A DNA stretch of 64,000 nucleotides from positions 5,357,591 through 5,421,590 of the forward strand of contig CM061224.1 of assembly GCA_030844895.1 (NCBI GenBank), read 5' to 3'. This document shows, piece by piece, positions 57,681 to 64,000 of this stretch (position 1 is the stretch's first letter; the number at the start of each line of letters is the position of its first letter). This stretch comes from Ambrosia x helenae. Taxonomy: Eukaryota; Streptophyta; Magnoliopsida; Asterales; Asteraceae. A program made the position numbers and the translations under genes. The notes beneath the pieces were generated by a model that worked only from the letters and a program-made list of their open reading frames with translations, had not been told where the DNA came from and made no database searches.

Positions 57681-58220
57681 ACCTTCAATGAAATAAAAGA
57701 TCGATGATGATGATCAAACTTCAAAGATTAAAGGATAATGATGATGGATTATCAATTATGTCTTTGGTGGCTGTAAAAAAAAAAAAATACAGAGGAAAAC
57801 AAACAGACGTAGGGTTATCAATTATCATCTCATATTTATCTCATTTGAAGTTCAAAGGTTTAAAAAAAAAAAAAAAAAAAATAGTCCGGTCCGGTCCAAC
57901 TACGCCGGTTCCCGGTCCGACCTCCCGGTTCCCGGTTGAACCTCCGGCCCAATTGCAAGTCCGGTCTTTATACGCGAACCGGCCCGCCACACTCTCCGGA
58001 CCCCGGTCCGACCGGTCCGACCGGCCGGTCCGGTCCGGGTCTGAAAACCATGGATTTAACACTACTATCATTCATATGTCACTTTATAAATATTTTTTAA
58101 GTATTGGCCTCTTGAATTGTGTTTATTTTCAAAATGATTAAGTTTTCTTTAAATTTCAACGAAAGAGTTAACATATTCCTACCTAGGAGTGGTTGTGAGC
58201 AATTTTTGTATGATGTTTAA

Positions 58221-58476
58221 GGGCTGTTTGGTAAGCCTCTTAATGATGCTGTGAATCATTCAGCGCTGAATGATTCAACATTCAGCAGGGAAAAATTCAA
58301 CATTCAGCGCGTTTGTTTCAGCTTTTGAATGGAATGGTTAAGGCTGAATCATTAAGACTTGGGAGCACTGAAGTAGGCTGAACCTTAATGAGGCTCTCCT
58401 ACCAATGTGGGACAAGAAAACTAACAATTAAGAGGTCCAACTTAATGATTCAGCACTTAATTAACCAAACAACCCC
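58221..58476. mobile_element. MITE family GGGCTGTTTGG, copy B
   Basis: Starts GGGCTGTTTGGTAAGCCTC and ends TTAACCAAACAACCCC, flanked by TTAA on both sides. The interior has TGAATGATTCAACATTCAGC palindromes. It lies about 160 bp from the hAT element. Confidence 0.8.
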
Positions 58477-58759
58477 TTAATGTTGTTTACTTACGCGATA
58501 TAATTCCTTTATTCAACCCATATAATACACAGGTCTATAACCTAGTTAATGTAATATATGTAGTTAAAAACATGAGGATCTAGTGTCGGAATTCTCGAGC
58601 ATCAACGGGAAAGCAGAGATAGAGACTTTTATGGTTTCAAGTTCACATGTAGTTCTACTTATTACAATCGAAACAAATAGAAGTCCCTACTATTAATAAA
58701 ACTTTTTATTTTTTTTAAGAAAAAACTAAAGATATGATATCTAATTATATATCTATTAA
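58477..58759. other. Spacer
   Basis: No gene. 58505-58530 resembles 4453-4480. Confidence 0.35.
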
Positions 58760-59096
58760 CTAGCTTATATCCCGGGAGCGTCCCGGGTTGAGAAATATAA
58801 GTAAAGTGAATAAAATTAGAAGTATCTAAACTATAAAAATGACATCTATGTATCAACTTACATTAGATACTTTAAAAAAAATATCAAAAGATCCATTTCA
58901 CCTTACAACATCAACACCTAAAACAGAATATTAAGATCCCAAACACTTCAAGGGGACATAGATTGTTTAGCACCAATACATTCAGTCAAAGGTCTTTAAC
59001 TGCATACAATAAGATTTGAGTTATTTCAGAATATGGTAGAAAAAGAAAACATAGCAATTACCTGTTGGAGAGCGTCCCGGGTTGAAATATTTAATC
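58760..59096 (-). mobile_element. Helitron 3' terminus and adjoining sequence
   Basis: On - : hairpin CCCGGGACGCTCCCGGG (58787-58771), ATATAAG, then CTAG (58763-58760) before T. A partial second copy of this end (GAGCGTCCCGGGTTGAAATAT) is at 59070-59090. The 5' end was not located. Confidence 0.6.
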
Positions 59097-59396
59097 TATC
59101 TATACATATAATAAACCAAAGTCATTTTAATGACATGGCACTCAAAGATGCATTCTCTTCCTTGAGTGTGACATGTGTCATCCCATGTGGCATTGAGATA
59201 TTTTAGGAAAAAAATAATTTAAAAACAAAATTGGATTTTTCACCCTCATGTTTCCTCCCATAATTTTTAAACGTTAATATCTTTAATATACGAGATTTTT
59301 TAAAGAAAAAAAATTACATGACACACTCAATAAAGAGAATACTCTCTTTGAATGTCATGTCATTAAAATGGCTTTGGTTTATTATATATATAGATA
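59097..59396. mobile_element. Foldback MITE with TATCTATAYATATAATAAACC ends
   Basis: Left TATCTATACATATAATAAAC and right (inverted) TATCTATATATATAATAAAC continue inward through CAAAG and TTTTAATGACATG for about 40 bp. The centre is AT-rich. The flanks do not show a clear duplication. Confidence 0.7.
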
Positions 59397-59464
59397 GTTA
59401 GATATTTACATAATAGTATCTGATAAACTAATAACATATTATATTTGAACCTCCTTATCTATTT

Positions 59465-60200
59465 TTTTTTTAAGTTAAAAACGGGGGAAGTTTATTGCAA
59501 CAAACTAGACAACCGCTAGAGCTGGCAAACAACTACAACAAGCTCAGGATTTCAAAGAAAATGAATCCAATATAATTATCCCAGTTTCGGGATGGGATGT
59601 TTGACCTGTTTTAATACATAAATACCTTAAAAACTTGATGTTCTACATGATCTTCCCGATCTTCGCCGGTTCGTTTGAGAAAATAACGTTGTTCCTAGCA
59701 AACCAGATGCACCAACACACGGTCAAGATAATTCCTTTCTAGAATGTTATGCTTCTAATGATCCAAAGGAGCATGCTTGTGAATTTCGGGAACGTCCCGT
59801 ACCGAATAGGCATCATCATCATCATACTCAGTTAATCCCGCCTATAGCAATGCTAAGGTAGGGTCTAGGGAGGGTAAGATGTAGACAGTCTTACCTCTAT
59901 CCCTAAGAATAGAGAGACTGCTTCCAGTGAGACCCCCGGTTCGATGTAGTTTGGTATCAAGCCTTGGACATAAGGCACAAAACACTTAGCAATCGGGACA
60001 ACAAACCCGATCGGTGCATGTACCCCTTTGTCTTTTGGCTATCAACGCCACCACATGATGCATGATTAACCGGACCGAATAGGCATAAATCTGCGAAATC
60101 TTACACCTTTGACCCACGAGTTGTCGAAATAACAAGACGTAATCAAATGATCCGTTGATTCCTCCGCCAAACCACACAACACACAAATGAAGGGTCCTGT
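59465..60200 (-). mobile_element. L1 LINE fragment, interrupted by a SINE-like insert
   Basis: On - the right part encodes a broken zf-RVT (CVLCGLAEESTDHLITSCYF), and the left part its continuation (CWCIWFARNNVIF) and a poly(A) tail (T run at 59462-59472). A 260-bp insert with a 13-bp duplication separates the two. Confidence 0.8.
59814..60073 (-). mobile_element. RTE-tail SINE-like retroposon, 13-bp target duplication
   Basis: ACCGAATAGGCAT flanks exactly (59801-59813, 60074-60086). On - the 3' half is the RTE-type end (GGTCTCACTGGAAGCAG through CCCTAGACCCTACC) with an (ATG)n tail. The 5' half is unrelated to the RTE at 13043, so this may be an Au-like SINE borrowing the RTE tail; the name is from memory. 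Confidence 0.75.
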
Positions 60201-60735
60201 AAGAATCTTATTATTTATTACTGTTGTTAATCCACAGAAGGTAATTTTAGGTGAATGGTCTTTTCAAAATTATTAAATACATTGAGGAATCTATATGATG
60301 AACATGTACATAGACGAAATGTAGAGCCCAGTTGAATGGTCTTTTCAAATGCTAACATAGAACAGACTGTTTATATGTTATGTTAGCATTTTTTATGAAT
60401 AAATTGGTATTTTAAATATTGTATTTAACCAATAATATAAGAAAATCATCAGTCTATAAGAAAGATAATTGCAAAGTTATTACTTTTGAAACACTAGAAC
60501 TTTACATAAGTGTGGATAAACTTATACTTATCTTCTCAAAATTTAGTTACAGTTGTACAACATGAGATAAAAGTCTTTATTTCCTGGCAACAAAAAAATA
60601 AATTAGTAAGCTTATTATATATTAAACCAACAATATGATTTTTATGGGACCCCAAGTATTTATATTTTGTGGATAAAACGATTATATATGTAAGTATGAA
60701 AAGGAAAAAGTCATAGCAAAAACTCTCATTTAGAC
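60201..60735. other. AT-rich spacer
   Basis: Contains a short direct repeat TGAATGGTCTTTTCAAA (about 60252 and 60334). No gene. Confidence 0.35.
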
Positions 60736-61300
60736 CATACGTAGTCGAGTGTGATCTGCGGCGCTAAATTAAAATCTGCGCCTGAAACACCGTTACGATG
60801 GGACGCTAAAAGTGAAAATAGGGCCGGAGCGTTAAAACAATAACGTTCGAATGCAAATTATCAAACTATCTCTTCTCTTATGGTGGACGGTGGTGGTGAT
60901 GTACCGTGGTGGTGATGATGGTGGACGGTGGTGGTGATGTACCGTGGTGAAGATGGTGTATGTGATGGTGATGATGGTTTACGGTGGTGGTGAATTGCAG
61001 ATGGTGATGATTTACGGTGGTGGTGATGATGGCGGTGATGTTTGATGGTGATGATGGTGTAGATGTTTGGTGGTGATGATGGTTGAGATGTTTAGTGTGT
61101 AGATGGTGGTGATGAGAGAGATGAAGAAGAAGATGGTGATGGTGAGATGGTTGTGATGTTTGTTGTTGTTTGTTGTTTATTTTATTTTTTTCCCACTACA
61201 CCCCATTTTAAATTAACGCCTCATGCTAACTCAACTGTCACGTAAACCAATCACAGAGGGAGGCCTTAAAAACACCCCCCACCACCACACATGAAGCATA
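60736..61300. repeat. MITE-like block with GGT/GAT minisatellite
   Basis: 60885-61165 is a degenerate minisatellite of GGTGGTGATGATGGT and TTTACGGTGGTGGTGA units. The outer parts (CATACGTAGTCGAGTGTGATC, left; CACCCCCCACCACCACACATG, right) look like worn inverted ends, so the array may be the inside of a MITE. Frames through it are repeat artefacts. Confidence 0.55.
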
Positions 61301-61386
61301 TATAAAATATAAACTTTGCATATCAAACAAAATTTTATGTGCTAATTTATGACAACCTATTTCTATTACTGATTAATTTAGACTAA

Positions 61387-61612
61387 GGGGCTATTTGGTA
61401 AGCCTCTTAATGAGGCTCTGAACCATTTATCGTGTTTGTTTAAGTTTCTGAATGGAATGGTTAAGGCTGAATTATTAAGATTTAGGATGTTGCTGGACCA
61501 TTAAGCACTAAACTAGGCCGAATCTTAATGAGACTCTCCTATCAATGCGGGACAAGAAAATTAACCATTCAGACATATTAACCATTCAGCACTTAATCAA
61601 CCAAATAGCCCC
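61387..61612. mobile_element. MITE family GGGGCTATTTGG, copy C, TAA duplication
   Basis: Starts GGGGCTATTTGGTAAGCC and ends AACCAAATAGCCCC; TAA lies on each side (61384-61386, 61613-61615). A 3-bp TAA duplication fits PIF/Harbinger. About 226 bp, similar to copy B along its length. Confidence 0.82.
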
Positions 61613-61615
61613 TAA

Positions 61616-61952
61616 CTGTTGTGGCTCACCTCTAGCCAACACTTTATCTTATCAAAATAAGACAAGTAAGCGCTGACGTGGCACTGACTAAAGTATGACT
61701 CTTGCTTACTTGATCCTGTTGTGGCTCACCTTGAGCATTAGCTTTATCATGTTTTTTTTTTTTTGTATTTTTTATGTTTTTTAATTTTTTTATAACATTA
61801 CATTGCATAACGTTACATAAATATTAAAAACCATAAAATAACATCAAACCATAACATCACATAAATATTTAAAAACATAAATAAATATTAGAAACGTGAC
61901 TATTGTTGAAATCGTGCTTTCATAGCTCTCCAAACCGCAACCCTCGAGTAGT
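61616..61952. other. Spacer with local repeats
   Basis: GTTGTGGCTCACCT occurs at 61619 and 61727 and frames a segment of about 110 bp. An AACATTACATAA-rich stretch follows. No gene. Confidence 0.4.
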
Positions 61953-64000
61953 TGTAACAACCGGCAAAAATAAGGTAATTCCGTACAAATTAATTAATAT
62001 ATGATTAACGTAATTAAATGCAATTATGTGTGATTTAATTATCAAGGCCTTAGGAGATAGCAATTTCTAAATAATGCATAGGAATGCATACGTTTAATGG
62101 TAAAACATGATTGGATCATGTGCGAATAAACTATCCGGTATGGACGTTGGCAATTACCCGGTAATAATTAAATAAACGAAAAGGATCCCGGACACCCAGG
62201 ATATAAAATAAAGGGTATTTTCACAAAATATAATGAGTTTTGGAACTCCAAAACCACAAGTGGAAACGTCTCATACAAATCTCCCGGTAACGAATAAAGT
62301 GCGCGTACCGCACCCGATACGCGTATAACTCATAATTTCACCCGGCAAAAGCCTAAATAACCAATCAACGCTTAAATTGGACTATATTTAAGGGTTATTA
62401 AAGGTATTTTTAATGTCCGAATGACGCGCGATTAAATCCCGAAAAATACCCGAACGACGAGGAATTAAACTTAACAAGTATTGGGTAAATATTTGGAGTT
62501 GTGGACCCCACCCAAACCACAAAAGTGGCCGGCCTAAATGGCCATATTATGATCATGCAATGTATTTTAATAATAACCTACTAAACCTATATTGTTAAGC
62601 ATGCAATGGATAAGACAAAAGATGTAAGATTTCACAAGTACAAAAGCATGCACTACCTTGTCCCCCTTGTAAGGAAATTTTCGGCCCTTGGCCATAAAAA
62701 TCCAAGACATATGTAATCTAGTTAAACACTAGGAAAACCATGTGTGCAAGCTTCCAAAAGATCCCATATCTTACTAGACTTATAAGTATGATTACTAAAG
62801 ATCTTGGAAAGATTACAAACCTTCCCTTTGCTTCTCAAAACCCACGGCCACACACACACCCTACACATCCATCCAAGATCATTTTTGTACTTCTTAAAAT
62901 CTCTTAAATCATTAGCAAGATCACATGCAATCCATGGAAGATTTGATGAAGTTATAAATAACATGTGTTAGATACTTGGAGAAACAACAAAAACCTTCTT
63001 CTTCTTTCTCCTTGTGGCCGTAGGTTTCATCCCTCCCCCATACATATTTCTTTCAAATTTTTACATCTCCAAATCACTCAAAACAATCCATCATCCAAAC
63101 CCCTATTGTGTGTTTCAAGCTTGGAGCTTAACCATTAAGGAAGAACACACTAAACCCCTCTCAAAATCCAAGGTTTTGTCTTCCCTAGCCTTGTGCTAGT
63201 AGTAAGCTTCTTAACCTTGTTTTGATTATTAATATTCATGTATGTGTTCTTAGAAGCAAGTTGTACATGAAGGGTTTAAAATGTGGTTTGAAACATAATC
63301 TTTAATAGGTTTTACATGAGTAAAATAAATGGTTAAAGATATGTAAATGGATCATGGATTTAATGATGATAAAGTAGTGTTCCTGAAAATGTATAAAATC
63401 TACACATACACTAAGTAGGATGATGATTTGATTAAGATTTGTAGAACAAACTTGAATGTGTTAAAAGGTAACTTTAATCATCTTAAAATGATCATCTAAT
63501 ACATAACATATGATGGAATATATTAGAATGTCATGAATAAAGAAGTTGAAAAATTAAAGTTACTTACTTAGAAGAATGAGATTTTGATATAATGGACAAA
63601 TACATAAAACACACATACAAGTAGCCTTGTATATGAAATATAAGACTAATAAAAGTGTTTTGATGCAAAAATAACTTACCAATAAAAAGATGAATCTTCA
63701 AAGCCCACTATTTTGAGTGAAAAATGCTAACTTTGGAAGTTAGAGTGGAAAAATGCAACATTTGGAAGTTAAGGGACTAATATTGTAACTTTGGAAGTTA
63801 GAGGACTAAAATGAACATTTTAGAAACTATTAGTCCAAAAGTACAATAATGAAAAGTTTGGTGTCAAAAGTATAAGTAATAATTTTCCAAGGTTGATTTG
63901 GTAAATACTAGTAGATATACTTGGGTATTTTTGTATGAAAAGTATATTTTTATAAAAATGAAAGTTATAAAAATATGGATTGTATTAACATAAGGATTTT
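61953..64000 (+). repeat. LTR of a further retrotransposon, cut by the window edge
   Basis: Begins TGTAACAACCGGC, the standard start of long gypsy-type LTRs, and runs without coding domains to the edge. A TATA box (62952-62960) and a pyrimidine-rich leader (TTCTTCTTCTTTCTCC, 62997) mark U3 and R on +. The end, internal region and duplication lie outside, so solo or full-length status is unknown. Confidence 0.65.
62952..62960 (+). promoter_or_regulatory. TATA box of the right-hand LTR
   Basis: TTATAAATA about 40 bp upstream of the pyrimidine-rich leader. Confidence 0.45.

Larger units (their letters stand above)
54203..58052 (-). mobile_element. Complete hAT transposon with perfect 8-bp target duplication
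   Basis: 3,850 bp. GATTTAAC lies exactly at both sides (54195-54202, 58053-58060). TIRs: left CAAGGTTTTCAGAACCGG, right (inverted) CATGGTTTTCAGACCCGG. Both subterminal regions are dense in CCGGTCCGG/CCGGACCGG. A four-exon transposase gene fills the middle on -. No internal break was found in the gene, so it could be autonomous; activity is inferred and not shown. Confidence 0.95.

Noticed and set aside
57704..58141. 145-aa frame on +
   Set aside because: Crosses the CCGG-rich end and leaves the hAT element; the composition is repeat-driven.
59097..59396. Complete small Helitron
   Set aside because: Has long terminal inverted repeats, which Helitrons lack; better called a foldback MITE.

Overview
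This window is plant nuclear DNA, from a eudicot and most likely an Asteraceae. The evidence is GT-AG introns, two recognisable plant genes, plant-type retrotransposons, Helitrons and MITEs, AT-rich spacers, and no bacterial-style operons. The Asteraceae placement is inferred from the style of the repeats and was not tested by a search. Only two loci look like intact host genes. One is a RING1-type Polycomb E3 ligase subunit on + (20369-26854, ten exons, 462 aa predicted). The other is a nuclear-type protein on - (45418-41306, four predicted exons, 504 aa) whose C-terminal domain resembles that of the FRIGIDA-ESSENTIAL1/C3H38 zinc-finger family, but which shows no CCCH finger.

The rest is a dense mosaic of transposable elements. 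From left to right: the 3' part of an intact Ty1/copia polyprotein plus its LTR (1-3640); a GCGC-rich hAT-like MITE (3883-4307); a Helitron-type region carrying intron-containing fragments of a CPSF100 gene, split by a 2.6-kb solo LTR (about 4790-8736); hAT, LINE and foldback MULE-like elements (9770-11584); an RTE LINE tail with 16-bp target-site duplications (13043-13526); a second Helitron with both termini (14058-17740, - strand) that carries JAZ/TIFY exons and has itself been hit by an L1; a further L1 tail; and two SINEs just upstream of the RING1 promoter.

To the right of RING1 are a palindrome-array MULE-like MITE (28201-28585), two retroposons nested inside each other's target sites (30637-30773), hAT MITEs, a decayed copia (about 34970-37900), and a cluster of GCGC-rich hAT-like MITEs that includes one copy inserted in another (38484-40993), ending 300 bp from the 3' end of the second gene. 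Beyond that gene lie MITEs, SINEs, two more Helitron 3' ends (48220 and 58760), a minus-strand LTR with palindrome clusters (51058-53671), a complete hAT transposon with a four-exon 744-aa transposase and perfect 8-bp duplications (54203-58052), an L1 fragment carrying a SINE, a GGT/GAT minisatellite, and the start of a further LTR element (61953 to the edge).

Most element calls rest on features read directly: terminal inverted repeats, target-site duplications, poly(A) tails and conserved protein motifs. Splice structures were deduced by hand from splice sites and phase, without transcripts. Superfamily names are inferred from duplication length and terminal bases.
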